From assembly GCA_038503065.1 (NCBI GenBank), contig JBCAMK010000005.1, positions 2,418,001-2,482,000 of the forward strand: DNA of 64,000 nt. Reading direction: 5' to 3'. The position numbers and the translations under genes were made by a program. Source of the DNA: Paragyromitra xinjiangensis. Taxonomy: Eukaryota; Ascomycota; Pezizomycetes; Pezizales; Discinaceae. The notes under the pieces are model-generated. The model was not told where the DNA came from. It saw only the letters and a program-made list of their open reading frames with translations, and made no database searches. How positions within the stretch are numbered: position 1 is the first letter of the stretch; every line of letters begins with the position of its first letter. Below are positions 1 through 12,792 of this stretch, piece by piece.

Positions 1-1481
1 CATATCAAATATAATGCTTAGAAGAAGCTTTTGCATTCTCCCTGATATTTCACATGCATTCAGGATTAGTGAATGATCTTCGTTGTGGTGCTTATAGAAT
101 CAAGTAGCTAATACGTGGAATTAGCAATATGTGCCTCTTATAAATATGACCACCCGCGATACCGACTGTACTGCTCACTGAAAACGAACTATGAGGATTT
201 TACAAGCCAAGCCTCAGGCTGTGTAGAGTGTTTCTATTCATAAGATTTATAGTGACAGTCCTTCGCCAGACGCAGCGTTATGGAAGTCAATTAGTTGGAA
301 TCAACCACCCAAACCCCCAGCCAACGCAGCACGCCATCACCTATAGTTGAGACACTCAATTACAACCAAAACACAGAGCCCCAATACCTCTATATACAAT
401 TCAGGAAAGCTCGTATTGAATGAACCACCGGAATTTGAGAAACCTCCCAAGTGCTTCAAAGCCAAGTATCCCAATCCTAAACCGGAATATTTATTCAATG
501 CTATCACGCTTACGTTCCAGACACCTCGAGGAAAAATACCATTCACCAGCGCAATCTGCCCTAATATTATTCCCTCAAATTAATTATCCTTTCTGAATCA
601 CCTCATGCCATTACTCTAACGGTAGTATGAAAACCGTAACGAGCAACTTTTGACGAAACTACGCCAACGTGTACTACATATGCACATAATCCGACTAGCT
701 GGAATAATCAACGCAGGAAAACAAACCGGGTAAAAATGTGCCCAGAGACGCATCGGAAGCCCCACTAACCCCAGCAGCAAGCAAAGACCTGGGGAAACCC
801 CACCCGCTACAGCTGCTAGCTGTCGGTCAAGCATCAGCCGCGGCCGGGGCACGTTATAATTACATCAAGTATTGCCTAGTACGACTACTTACAGTAGATA
901 TAAGGCCAGGTTGTGTTAACCCATCGGCAATAATTAGCAATGATCGGAGTTCTAAAAAGCCCACTAGTGATAAGGATCATGACTTATCACTCGTTATTAA
1001 ATATCTGAGGAAATAGGCTTCCGGATTAGGTAAAGTTTGGCCTAAAATTCTAGTGACAGTTGAAAACGGGTGGTGCTGCTTTAGTACACCTCCAAGTGTT
1101 AGAAGATCGACAGCTCTAGCATCAGCCTGTACTGGCCCCCTCCCACCCCACACTTAAAATATATAAGGATGTTAAAAAGAGCACAAAGTAATCTTCTAAC
1201 AAAAATTTGAGAATAAAAAGTAGCAAGAATCTCGAGATCTCCACAATATACCTCAAGATACCAACAACACCATGCACTATTCAGACTAGACCAAAAGAAA
1301 GAAATCCTACACAATATCTCCAACACTAGCTCCATTTTGAGAAGGGAAACCTGGACAAGCCGCCATCATGAATCCTAAGGGGTCACAAGTCCATATTTAC
1401 ATACCCTGAGGGCCAATTCCCGACTCACCCAACCACCCACAACATGCCCACACAGGCTGTCCGCTACTTATCACTCTCTTC
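1..1481. other. Gene-poor left end
   Basis: No gene could be supported here. The open frames are short, on both strands, overlap one another, and resemble no family I recognise. No long repeat, inverted repeat or tRNA-like structure was seen. A gene lying mostly outside the window on the left cannot be excluded. Confidence 0.5.
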
Positions 1482-1868
1482 CTAGAACAAAGTTGACCAC
1501 CGACCGCGAGAAAACTGTTCGCTATTAACAAACTCGTCGTTGAGAGTCAGATACACAGTCTTATTATCAGACCCAATACTTTGAACATAACCATAGATAA
1601 AACCAGTAGTCTTGATAATATCACGAGAATACGTAATATCACAACGCTCAGAGGACTGCCAAACCGCCTGATAAGCTGGCTTCCCTATAATACTGTCTTC
1701 ACGATCGATCGAGTCACGTGCTGGAAAAAGTGAAGAAGTGAAAATATGGGTATCGGAGAAGCCGAGCCATATAGCAGGGGCGGACTCCGCTTCAGCTTTT
1801 GCTTCTTCGGTCTCGTTGGGAGGGGAGTGTTGCAGGTGGATGAAGATCCGTAGTTCGCCGCAGCGCAT
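1482..1868 (-). CDS. Possible exon of an unknown protein
   Basis: This is a 128-codon open frame with fairly balanced amino-acid composition, including the stretch AYQAVWQSSERCDITYSRD and a C-terminal half rich in Thr, Asn and Asp. I do not recognise a family. No signal peptide, membrane segment or clear catalytic motif is visible. A second minus-strand frame (1685-1894) overlaps its start, so the true 5' end is unclear. It could be the last exon of a decayed gene or a chance frame. The stretch 1869-2322 between it and the MFS transporter shows nothing further. Confidence 0.2.
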   Translation of the reverse strand: MRCGELRIFIHLQHSPPNETEEAKAEAESAPAIWLGFSDTHIFTSSLFPARDSIDREDSIIGKPAYQAVWQSSERCDITYSRDIIKTTGFIYGYVQSIGSDNKTVYLTLNDEFVNSEQFSRGRWSTLF

Positions 1869-2322
1869 TGGCTGTTCAGGATCCGTGAGGTCATCGCAGG
1901 ATACTGCAGATGCTACGTATTAGCAGCAGTAAGGGGCAGGGGATTGATGAAGCAGGGGTGGGGGAAGCGAGATGGATTTAGCGGGGTATGGAGAGGGATG
2001 GCGCACCCATTGTGTTACCGTCGACGATCCACGCACAAAGTTTACCAACGAACTCAGGGGGAGGTGGTGGTGGGGACATCGTACTATGATGCTGGAAATT
2101 CGAGGCTTGTGGTGATGAAAGCTCTTAAGGGACTGTTGTGTACTCCAAAGAGTTCTATGGTTCTAGGACGAGGCGAAAGACGCGATTGTTTGATTCAATA
2201 GAAAAGCCCTGGGGGGTATATTATTACGTAAGCCATTTAATGACCTCTTGGCAGCAAAACCCAAACCCATATGCATCCCATTCATTTGTAAATAATATAA
2301 TTTTCATAGAAATACATGCAAA

Positions 2323-4394
2323 CTAGTAAATAGCAGCGTTATTATGCGTCTCGAACGGTAACAAGCAAGCCAAAGCGCCACAAAGACACCACATCCCAGC
2401 ACTGGCATAAATAGGCACTGTCGTAAACCCCGTATTGGCAGATATTATTCTGATTACGGAGAAGTTAATAATCCCACCCAAAAAAAGCCGTACCAAAACC
2501 ACAGGTAAAAAACTCACGGCGCAAGAATCCCACACAAAAACTGAAGGCTATTAGCAATACCACTCCCAGTACCCCTGTGGGATACTGGGAGCGATTCTGG
2601 TGTATATGCGTATAAGATCCTAGTGAAAGTTAGAACCTCTCAGGAGCTTGGCAATCCTGGCTAACTTACGCATAGCTGAAGTTAGCAAGAACCCCCGTAG
2701 CACATTGGAATCCCAAATCCGCTGCTTCGTCCTTTGCAGTCGTATATAAGAAGAGAAACACCCCAGTAAAAAAGAAGGAAATAACCATCATCCATCTTCT
2801 CCCAAGTCTTGTTTCGATAAGAAAGCCAGCTGCTATAGGACCCGCAACTCCTACAGCGGACACGATACAGAATTTCTTGTAGGTAAGATCCAGGGAATTG
2901 GTGCTCTGTTGATATTTGATTAGATAAAAGCGCCGATGCGAAATTTTCAATGTCTTACGGTAAACTTGGCTGCCAAATATGACGGAATGAAGTTAAAATA
3001 TAAAGGCTACCACCATATATTAGCTACATTCCACAGACTTGGGGGCTAGGCTCCGTACATAAGCTATTCCAATAGTGACCCAAATCGCCCAAAGAATTAT
3101 GCAATGGAACCCCATCTCCCTACTAGAGAAAAGAGCCCTAACGTGATCGCCCTTGTACTCGGTGAGAGATCCCTTAATACACTCCAGGATGCTGGAACGT
3201 GGTTTTTCCTCTGACAAGGTAACAGACATCCCAACTTCACGGTCGATCGCTTCCAGATCTGCTAGTGTCAGAGGTGTTGGCTTTCCGTTCCTTGCGGCAA
3301 TGAAATTCAAAGCCGCAACGACATCTTCATCTCGACCCATTGATAAGAGATATCGTGGAGATTCTGGAAGCTTGAAGAAGAGTATACGTCCAATTGCGAA
3401 GGATAAAGTAAGGAGGCCCATAGTTATTAGAATATATCGCCTTCAAATGTTAGTAGTTTGGGAAAAGCTATCGCACTGAGGATCCTCTACTCACCATCCC
3501 ATATTTTCATTACGGCGACATTCTCCCCCAAGGGCATCTGTCGGACACGAAAAGTGTGCTAGGAAAACCCAACCAACTAGACCTGCGACGACTTGTCCGA
3601 AACACCACCATGCAGAAAGAACCGTAAGAAGCCATTGATGTGAAGTCGGAACAAATTCCAAAAAAATTAACGCACTAACTGGAACATTGCCACCACTACC
3701 TATACCAACACAGGCCCAAAGAGCAGCAAACGTAACGAAATTGCTGGCCCCGGCCGTGGCGACACAAAATATGCCAGTGATGAAAAGCGTAATATCAAAA
3801 GAGGGTCTATGATATTTTATCAGACCCTTCCAACACTACGGTGGTTTGAACTACCGTAGTACACCTGGAGGAACCTTACCGGCGACCAATCACATCGGAA
3901 ATAGTTCCCCAGAAGAGTGCTCCAACTCCCAATCCTATATAATATCTAACTCAGATTAGATGTTAAGTTAGCTTAGAAAAATCGTAAGATCCATTGAAAC
4001 ATACGCAACCGTCGCATAGCTTGCACGCTCTAGATTGAATTCAAGAGAAGTTGGGGTCAGCGCCGTTGACAATCCTTGCGTCATCAAGTTATTCGTAACC
4101 CAGCTACCATTTTTAGTTTTTCCGGTCATGTATAACTGATAGCTTTCATCAAGATTACCCAAACCCAGTAACGGCAAACAGCTCCCACTGGTACCGCCCC
4201 ATCCCAATCTCTGAAAGCGCTTTGCTGATAAGCTTTGACTTCAATCTGTACGCATCGCTGACGGAAGCACCCAAAACATCCTTTGTTATATCATCGATGT
4301 TTTCCAAACTTCCAGCCGCCGGCGATATAGCAGATCCAGTTTCAGCGTCTCCTCCGTAGTGCTCCGGCTTATTGATCTCCTCATGGCCAGTCAT
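2323..4394 (-). CDS. MFS transporter, sugar/SVOP-like type, 9 exons
   Basis: This is a major facilitator superfamily permease, presumably at the plasma membrane; its substrate cannot be read from sequence. Nine exons join in phase to 535 aa: 4394-4159, 4103-4005, 3945-3880, 3806-3495, 3440-3059, 3006-2959, 2905-2670, 2619-2518 and 2449-2323. A hydrophilic N-terminus precedes GRYQWELFAVTGFGW in the first helix. The motif-A loop reads GTISDVIGRR after helix 2. After helix 6 comes PESPRYLL, a hallmark of sugar-porter-like MFS proteins, followed by the large cytoplasmic loop. The second half carries YPLYFNFIPSYLAAKF and GRRWMMVISFFFTG. The length is normal for the family and no stop or frameshift is needed, so the gene looks functional. 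The short exons (66 and 48 nt) mean that single-frame searches would miss it. What is seen is the motifs and splice phases; the SVOP-like label is from family resemblance. Confidence 0.88.
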
Positions 4395-6024
4395 TTTGTT
4401 GGAGTACTGGAGTACTATAAAATATCAAAGACCTCAACTTTCAAAAGGAACTCGCCACCTCAAGTGCTTCCAAACAGAGGCGAGTTTGAGCGGAAGGCCG
4501 CAACCTAATAACCAGTTGCTAAACTTAGTCTTGTGACGGAGCATGCGGCCAAGATCTTAAGAGATTGTATAGCTCAGGGTTAGGTGATATAATTTCCTAA
4601 TTTGCAGTGTCTGACCGAGGTTTCGGAGGAGGTTTCGGAGAGAATCCAGGAGCGGCATGATCGAGATACTCAACTCCCGAATCCCCCTACGAGAATGCAT
4701 TCTCTCAAAATCTACCCTCGCAGCAAGAATACCCCGCATGAATACTTCCACCCCTTCGCGGAGGTTTCTTGTGTGAGTTGCTGCTAATAGATAAAGCCGT
4801 ACACGACTCATCACGTGTACAATGCAGAGGGTTGAATCCAACCAATCGGAGAACTGAGACCTAAGGTTAGGGTTATCTTTAGTGCTTCCCTAATTCAAAA
4901 TTACATGTACTTTCGATCTCCCAATCATCTTTCCTGTGACGCCTGCCAATCCCATTTACAAATATCACAAACGCATCATCTCTCACCTATAAACAAGATG
5001 CGAGTGATTAGTTATGATTCCAGCCCAGTAGCACCCTACAGGTAAACCTGATATAGTAATAAGAGTGGTGAAATGAACAAAAACCTACAATATCTGGTTC
5101 GTTCAAATGCTTTCTACACACAAGCCATCTCGTGTCACTGTATCCTAGTCAACACCGCCAACTGAAGCCAAGTTAGTCAAGTTCTTTATTCTCTCCTTGT
5201 TTTTACGATAGACATGGTACTAATAAGCGCGAGTGATCGTTCATGCAGTTCGACGTACTGAAGAGGGACAGCATGTCACCCAGTAAAGTCTTTTGCGACT
5301 AAAGAAAAAGACTTGAGGCCAATCCTTCACATCTTAGAAATGCTAAGTCTCACAATTACGTGATACCTTATGTAAACAGAGTGAGATGGCATGATTCAGA
5401 TTCACCAACTCTTCTGAGGTGGCTTTTTTGTGTTCTGTCACTTTACAACCACAAACGAGTAAGGAGGAGCTTATCGCGTAAGGTTGCCAGAATTTCGTTC
5501 GTGTCCATATATGTAAATTTCTGGTTCTCTCACCAACCACTCTCGCCCGGTCATCCCGGCATCGAAACAATTGGTATCTGAAACCGAATTAGCTGTACAT
5601 TGCTCAAAAAGGAAGACATAAATTCTGATCACTGGAATTTCCATTTGCCCTTGGTGATCGCACAGAGGTGCTTCGCTCTGAGCGTCACACTAAAATTCCT
5701 TATCATTTTGCTTTTGCTTCACACTGTACTCACTGTTTGGCGGATAAGCCGAGGGCCTAAAATCGAAGTGGAGAGGAAAAATGGCGTTCAAATAAGCCAG
5801 TTAACTTGCCGGAAAGCCGTGGTTAGGGCTATTGCTACTAGCACTTTCCTGTTTTAACACGATCTACATCCCCTGATTGGCTCGTTGATGCCATCTTTCC
5901 CTTCGCCTTGATTTAAGCCCCACAGCTTATTCACAAGATAATATGTGTACGTGTACATACACTAAAAAAAAATTAATTTCTTTCCTCGCTTCCCTCATTT
6001 TCTCCACTCCTCGCCATCATTCTA
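4395..6024. other. Intergenic region between MFS gene and two-module gene
   Basis: The two flanking genes are divergent, so this stretch should hold both promoters. Short frames occur on both strands but none has coding character that I can defend. A pyrimidine-rich stretch (about 5973-6014) directly precedes the start codon at 6025 and probably belongs to the promoter or leader of that gene. Confidence 0.5.
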
Positions 6025-6891
6025 ATGGAAACTCAACCTCCAGATCCCAATATCTCAACAGATGTTCCAAGCCCCAGCAGTATCACAAAACCACTCGAGT
6101 TGCACTCCAAGCCGGCAGGTGATATCTATGATCTCTTGGATATCCCGGAAGACAAAAGATTAGAGATAATGAAATGTTTCTAACGATTCCAAAACGCGGT
6201 TGAGCACAGCTGACTACGACCCGATAGGCAGCCAACAATTCTACAAGGAATGTGACTTTCCGAACGTGTCTTTTGCGGAACTTCCGAAGAACGACGTTCG
6301 CACTGCTGTAACGAAATTAAAGGCAGAATTCTACAAGATATATCCAGGTTGCCGGAAAGGTGAACCCTGGTTTGCAAGATGGGCGTTGTGGTGGGAACAC
6401 ACAGAGCCAATACCACCACCAACAACGGCGATGTCAAATCAAAAGGCGGATGATATCTATACCCTCTTACGCGCTTCATACAGAACGAGAATCAACATCA
6501 TTCAATGTTCGTAAAGACCTCAAGACGGGGGATGGACATGATTAACCGTGGCCCCAACAGGTACCGGGAAAGTCTACACAGACGCAGGTTTCCCAGACGT
6601 CCGCTTCAGCAAGCTTCCGAAGGACAAAGTTGAAGAAGTGGTGATGAAATTGGCAGTAGAACTCCGCAAAGTATTCCCCGATTCTCGTAGAGGCGAGCCT
6701 TGGTTTGCAAGATGGGCATTGTGGCGACGGCATAAGACGAGGCCAGAGTCAAGGAAGAAGGGTAGGGGAAAATCTGGTAGGTTGGTGTACAACGAATTCT
6801 TGGACCCTCATGCTAACAAAGTCTAGCTCCAGATATAGGAGGTGAGGATGATGAAGAAGATGATGAAGAAGATCAGGATGAAGAGGGTTGA
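6025..6891 (+). CDS. Small protein built from two tandem copies of one module
   Basis: I recognise no named family. The proposed gene has four exons, 6025-6175, 6228-6506, 6561-6776 and 6839-6891, giving 232 aa. Two similar modules follow a short Pro/Ser-rich N-terminus. Module 1 holds GDIYDLL, FPNVSFAELP and GEPWFARWALWWEH; module 2 holds DDIYTLL, FPDVRFSKLP and GEPWFARWALWRRH. In both modules an intron of about 52-54 nt falls at the same place, just after the DIY helix, in phase 1. The last intron contains a perfect TGCTAAC branch site and leads to an acidic C-terminal tail of Glu and Asp. Ignoring that intron would instead end the protein at 6826. No signal peptide or membrane segment is visible, and the aromatic GEPWFARWALW core is the most conserved part. 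The exon model is my inference from the module alignment. Confidence 0.68.
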
Positions 6892-7599
6892 TAGTTTTCT
6901 TGTCCTGGGTATGGCGGCAATTCAAGCAGCAAGCTCCCGTCCGGTTGGTAGCATCCGAGCAACAGGAATATGCTATTCACCTTGCACGACCTAGTATCCG
7001 CTTTGATTCTGTGTTCTTCATTTCTTGCGCGCATACTAGTATTACGTACCAAAGTAGTTGCTGTCTCCGCCAAATCCCCGACTTATTGCCGGGATTTCAT
7101 TGTTGATGATCTACATTTAGGGCAAACATATCATTTGTCTTAATTCCTACTGCGAGAATGAATCCTCATGGCGATACTGTCGTGACATAATAGATTTAGA
7201 TGAATTCTACACGAAATTATCTTCGTAAGAAGTACATCATTTACCCAATCATCGCCTTATTTGGCCTAGGAATTTATCATCCCACGAGAATGATACACCT
7301 CCTCAAGAGGACCCTAAATGTGATTCTAGCTCGTTGAATGCCTAGCTGTAGATTTGGTATCCATTTCAGGGTCCAGATTTTCTTTGTATCGATATGGTTA
7401 TGGCCTGCTATCAATCAGCCCTAAAGAAAACATTATTCTATGACAGTATTCCCTCATTAATTCAAAAGCAGCCAATTAGAACATCGCGTTAGCCTAGCAA
7501 TAAACTTAAATACCTAATTCAAGTAAAATATTTCCAGAGCAGACCATGCCGTCCTTCTGTAGGCACATGCGTATCAATACCCCCCGCTTTCAACTCAAC
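6892..7599. other. Intergenic region
   Basis: This holds the 3' flank of the two-module gene and the 3' flank of the MFS relic. No gene, repeat or RNA was recognised. Confidence 0.5.
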
Positions 7600-8960
7600 T
7601 CCTTAGCCCCGATTACGTCTAGAATTCTCTCCCTTCATCCAAGTTCCAAGAACCAAAGTGGTGATGATCCAAGTTCTGGACGAACAAGCCAAGGCAATAA
7701 GGGCAGGAACATGCTTTGGCGCGTATTCTATCCTGAAAGTGCCTGCTGAAAGGACACCAGCGAGGCTACTGAGGCCGACCAAGACACCATCCGTAGCAGC
7801 GCGAGAGTTCTCGGAGAGTTGTTGTTGTCGTGCCAGGAATGTGCCAGGCAGGAGGGGACGTAGGCGCCGGATGCCCGCAGGAAACATCCGAAGCAAGCTA
7901 TTCTAGGGATTTCAACACGTCAATGGCCGCGAGAATGATAAGTCCGATTATTCCAATCAATAGAGCAAAGACAAGGTGATATGTGCGCTCCCTAAAGTGA
8001 TCGGAAGACCAGGCGATGGTGACAAGAACAACGAAGCCGACACAGTTAGGAGCGACAGTCCAAAGATTGGTCTTAACGCACGATCTTTGCGGAGTATTAG
8101 CCTAATATGGTAATGAACCCCCCAAAAGTGACACATACCTGTGGGAGAAAGCTCGACGTGGTGCTCCAGCAAGCAGGATACGTCAGCGAGATGGTAATGA
8201 ACCATCATCCAATCTTTCCATGGTTTGGATGCCTCTCCCCACGAAAACTTAGAGTTGGTTTCTTTCGAAGAATCTCTGGGAGATCGAGCCAGAGCTGCAG
8301 CTTTCTCCTCTGGTGTGATCCATCATCCTGTTGCAGGACTTTCAGGGATCCAGTAGAACCCGAACAAGCCAACAACAGTCATCGCTCCTTCTGTGATACC
8401 TCAGTCAATGCTATGTTCATTACGTGCTTTCGTGTCTACAAACCAATGAGAAACAGGTATTACCGCCCCCTGAGGGCTGTGTGTTCAATATGAAACACTT
8501 CATGGGCAAGCAAGCCACTGAAAGCGGCCGCACTTCCAAATAGTAGGGCGATTTAGAATCTAAGTTTGCCACGGACGTAGAAGAGCCAATATGAAGACAA
8601 CGCCAGCAAAAAACCCCGCTTCAAAGGCTCTTAGATTGTCACATTTCGTTAACCCTTCCAGTGGTACCGGTATTCCCGAGTGACATATTTACCCAAGGAT
8701 CAAGCGAACAACCAACATCCCAGCAGGAACTTTGCGCACAACTTGAAGCAAGGACATGGATCCCCATCCTAAGCAGATTCTGCTTAGAATGATACGGCCC
8801 GAGAATCTTTTCGTTAGGAGATTGAGTGATAGATCGAAGATGGTGCTAGGAATGTAGCAACAGGAGCATTGGGTACTCATTTCCCCTAACCCCACATCGA
8901 AACCAAAGTCGTTAGTCTTCGCATTACCGAGGTTAGACTATCTCGCAACCTTTTACTTAG
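7600..8960 (-). pseudogene. Decayed MFS transporter (anion:cation symporter / allantoate-permease type)
   Basis: Pieces of one permease lie in the right order but in different minus-strand frames. Reading from the 5' side they are NLGNAKTNDFGFDVGL (about 8937-8890), NLLTKRF and GMLVVRLILG (8689-8820), FEAGFFAGVVF (about 8600-8640), GFYWIPESPATG then TPEEKAAALARSPRD (about 8250-8360), SSDHFRERTYHLVFALLIG (about 7950-8010), and finally SENSRAATDGVLVGLSS with FRIEYAPK (7603-7896). The order and motifs match the anion:cation symporter branch of the MFS. The frame changes several times. In-frame stops cut the region after GVVF, after IDVLKSLE, and inside the DRSN motif, where one base seems to be missing. 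Introns cannot explain all breaks, so I call it a pseudogene. It is not a copy of the intact transporter at 2323-4394, whose motifs differ. Confidence 0.82.
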
Positions 8961-10468
8961 CTAAGGCTCTCCAGGAAGCTTCGATAGTGTGAAAATCGTA
9001 CCCTATCAGTGGCATTGGGAGAGTACATCACAAAAAGAAATGGTGAAAGGTACCGGTACATATCCAGCTTTCTGACTATCCCTCAAGTTGGTAAAGCTGC
9101 CAACGATTTTGGTGGCTGAGTGAAAAGTCTCATTTCAGCACACGAAACATCGTATCTGACTAGAACCCTTCTCGATACAGCAAGATCATCTATATTCTAC
9201 CCGATTGAGGTTGACATATTTGGCAGCTTTTTACCACCAGCGTAAGGGATAATGTGTATTAGCTCAATGAATCAAAGTTTTAAGATCGTATGATCTTTCA
9301 GCAGTCTTCTCAATAAAGATAGTGCTCACCTCTTCACTAACCCTATCTGTAGGTCTGACATTTGGGCCGAGATCCCCCACTTCTCGGCCAATTCCTAAAG
9401 CTTCTCACAACCAGAGACAATCCCAAAAACGCAGCACCTCGATGTACCACTTCCTCGATGCACGAAAAGTTATTCCAGTGACTAGATTTTCTGTGGGCCA
9501 ATACCTATCACAACACCTTCTTATACTATTTCCTTCGACCGGCTTAGCTACCCCTACCATATAGGAATCGACCTCATGATCTTGATAACAGAAAATTGCG
9601 AACCTGGAGTTACTTCGATATCTGGTAACAACCGAATACAAGCTATTCTTATCGTAGTAAACAAGACCCGGTCTTAGCGACTGCAGATCCCCGAGTCGCC
9701 ATCATTAATTTCCTCATTATTATCACATCTCTTAATAGCCAGAATTCGAATACATGCTAGCTGCTGGATATTCGACAAGCCAAGTACCCTCACTTTACAA
9801 GGCTCATTTCCCTACCCATCACTAAATTATAAGGCTACGCTTTCGCAGGTATCAATTCAGAAAATTTGAATGAATAGCAAATATGATCCTTGCTGACAAT
9901 CTATTGCTAAGCTTCGAGGAAACAAACTAACTTCATTAGGCCCTCGGAAACAAGCCTCCCCCAGAAAGTGGTGCACGAACCGATTAATGTGTACCGCTTT
10001 CCGGTTACCTATTACAGTTAAATGAGCCTAATTCCCGGAAAACAAATATACTCAACGAATCACCGTATGGCAGAGCCCGTATGCTCGGAGAGCTTTCGCC
10101 AATTGAGATTCCTACGGTGTATCCGAATTCTGACGTGCCGGGACCGCCCGTAGGTGCGGAAGCGAACACGATAGGCCTTGGCCGACACCTTGCCAACTAA
10201 AATACTCGGCCCGGTTGCGCTATAGATCACATATAGGCCGAGTAGGCACGAATTAATGCATCCGTGCGCCACAGTAACTCGGTCTTCTCCGGTTACACGA
10301 AAAACCCCACTTGCTATCGAGAATGATCAGCATCAATGGACCTTCTGGTATATACTATTGCTTCCCCCTCATGTAGTAGTCTCTGATAATTGTAATTGGC
10401 CTTCTTTCGGTTCAAAAGCTAAACCGAGAACAAGCATCTACCAACCAGCATCAACCCGATCAGTCACC
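8961..10468. other. Intergenic region
   Basis: No gene was recognised. Frames at 9322-9564 (+) and 9405-9641 (-) overlap and neither looks coding. The last part should hold the promoter of the oxygenase gene. No strong inverted repeat was seen. Confidence 0.45.
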
Positions 10469-11696
10469 ATGCCAGCATTTGCCAGAGCTCCTCCGATCAT
10501 TGATTTCGCTCGTAAGTACTTATAGAAGACTGATATTCAAAGCCACCAGCTAACGGTTTACGCCTCAGCGTTCTACAGTAAAAACCCTATAGCCCGTCAA
10601 AAAGTCGTAGACCAAATCCGAGAAGCATGTCTAGACAAAGGCTTCTTCCAGATCACCAACACATTAGTCTCAGCTTCGCTCCAAGAGGCGGTCCTCGAGC
10701 AGGCAAAGAAATTCTTCAGTCTCCCATTAGAAGAAAAGCTCAAGATCGACAAAAGTCAGTGGTTGGCCCCACTCCCGATTCCTGGGCTTCTAAATTGAGA
10801 CATCCAGATTTAAACGACTACAACCGCGGGTACGAAGTTCTGCGATCCCAGATATTTGAGGAGGGAGGGCCGCCAGATCTCAAGGAAGGGATATACCTCG
10901 GTGAAGACTTGCCTCTTGACCATCCATACGCTAAAGGGAAGAAGTTCAACTGTGGTCCGAATTTGTATCCAGGAACTATAGACGATCCGGAAGGGTTTAA
11001 AATGGTCGTCGATACCTATTTCCAGACACTCCTCGGCGTAGCAAAGGATATTCTCCGAGCACTGTCATTGACATTGGATCTGCCGGAGGATTGGTTTGAC
11101 GGGTTTACTAACGGAGGAATCGCGATACTCAGAATGTTGCATTACCCTCCTCAGACTGCCGATTCAGACGCATTGGAAAGGGGAATTGGCGCACATACTG
11201 ATTTTGGTCCGTTGAGAACCAACTTCGATCGACTAACTAAATATTATATTCTGACCAATATACGTAGGAGGTGTCACCCTTCTAATGCAAGATGACATTG
11301 GCGGTCTTCAAGTCTGGGACAAAGAAACCGACTCATGGCTAGATGTCCTTCCCCCCTATCCTATAGCTCAAATCACCAGATACTAACATATTGGTATTCC
11401 AGGTCGTTCCAACGCCAGGAGCATACGTCGTTAATCTAGGAGACCTAATGATGAGGTGGAGCAACGACAAATACATATCAAATCTTCACCGCGTCATAAA
11501 CAAGTCCGGCAAAGAACGATATTCAGTGCCGTTTTTCTTCACTGGAAATCCTGACTACCTCGTTAAATGTCTTCCAGGATGCGGCGATAATGGTATTGAG
11601 AAGTATCCGCCGGTTATTGTGCAGGATTATATTGAGGCGAGATACGCACAAACTTATGGGAAGGCTGCAATGCACAACGCTCAAAAACAGGGATGA
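10469..11696 (+). CDS. 2-oxoglutarate/Fe(II)-dependent oxygenase, isopenicillin-N-synthase-like
   Basis: This is a non-heme iron oxygenase of the 2OG-FeII superfamily, probably cytosolic, acting on an unidentified small molecule. Five exons, 10469-10511, 10569-10754, 10808-11206, 11268-11344 and 11403-11696, join in phase to 332 aa. The N-terminal DIOX_N region shows IIDFA, then QIREACLDKGFFQITN, then the NRGYE segment. The jelly-roll core carries the iron triad: His206 and Asp208 in AHTDFGG, and His264 in SNLHRV. Arg274 and Ser276 of RYSVPFFF form the RxS 2-oxoglutarate carboxylate motif. Length and motif spacing are normal and no break is needed. Similar enzymes serve secondary metabolism or hormone and nucleobase oxidation. 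No biosynthetic core gene lies nearby, so no pathway can be assigned. Confidence 0.9.
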
Positions 11697-12792
11697 ACCC
11701 AGAAGATGGGTGAATATGATTTCTTGAATATCTGTAGTAATGAGAAACCACGCAACAAACAGAAAATCCATTAATGAGCTACACCCTGTTACTTGGTTTT
11801 AGTTCTCAGCTAATTAGCCAACTTATGGAAAGTTCCTACTAGTAGCATCTAGTCGAGGAGAGTGTAAAAAGGGTAGAACCGGAGGGCCTACCGTTTAAGG
11901 ATACTTACGTAGATTTCTTTTTTTCAAGAGCCCAACGGATCCTACCTGGATCGGGCCGGCCCGTCCCGCTGAGTCCGCGATTGGTCACCATCATTACCAG
12001 CTCCCGATGCCCGAGTCCCCGGCTACTCTTACTTTTCTAGGTATAGAGTCAATAGGTAACCGAGATCAGGAAATTGCGTATGTCCTTCGGTGCAGCATTA
12101 CACACACTAAACACTAGTTTCAGTTTCACACAGCATTGAGTGAAATCAGCTCGGTTCAGGAAGGGGTACTCAGATCCGTGTCAGCCTTGGGAAACAAGTG
12201 CTATTTGTCATTGCATGAGGCGGAGGCTCTGCGGCTGCAAGCGAGGCCGTCGGATTAAGGTTGGCAAAGCTTGAGATCCTAGATCCAACATCGAAACGCT
12301 AAGCGAGCCCCAACCAGCCCGAGTAGGTATTACTATTCTATACTAGGAAGCATATGCCCAACTCACTTGATTCCTACAAAGCGGAAAGAGTGGTTAACTC
12401 ATTGCCCCATGTTGGCTACGGTTGGTGTTTTGAGCATTTCCCCCTCGAGCTATAGAACATCAGGAGGCCTGTTCGTAAGGATAGACTGTCTAAGCACCCC
12501 AGTTACATGTGGTATGTAGGGTAAGGGTAAATAAATAAATGAATGTTAAAACCGATTAAGCAAAACAGCTAGGGAAGGGGAGCATCGTTGCCTTATTAAT
12601 CTCTATTGAGCCGTCCGCGAACATATTGCAATGGGTAATGGTTGGAGGCCTGACTTCGGGACATATACGTGGCTGAGGCTAGTTCAACCCTAACCCCGAA
12701 AAAGTGGACTTATCCATTTCTCGAGTCACCGTTCGTTTCCCCCGAAGACAAGACAGAAACCTCGCCCCAGCTATCTTTCAAAATTCGGAGCA
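11697..12792. other. Intergenic region before the Dicer-like gene
   Basis: No gene was recognised. The stretch is moderately GC-rich between about 11940 and 12320. It should contain the promoter of the downstream Dicer-like gene. A frame at 12704-12910 overlaps the first Dicer exon in another phase and is a shadow. Confidence 0.5.
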
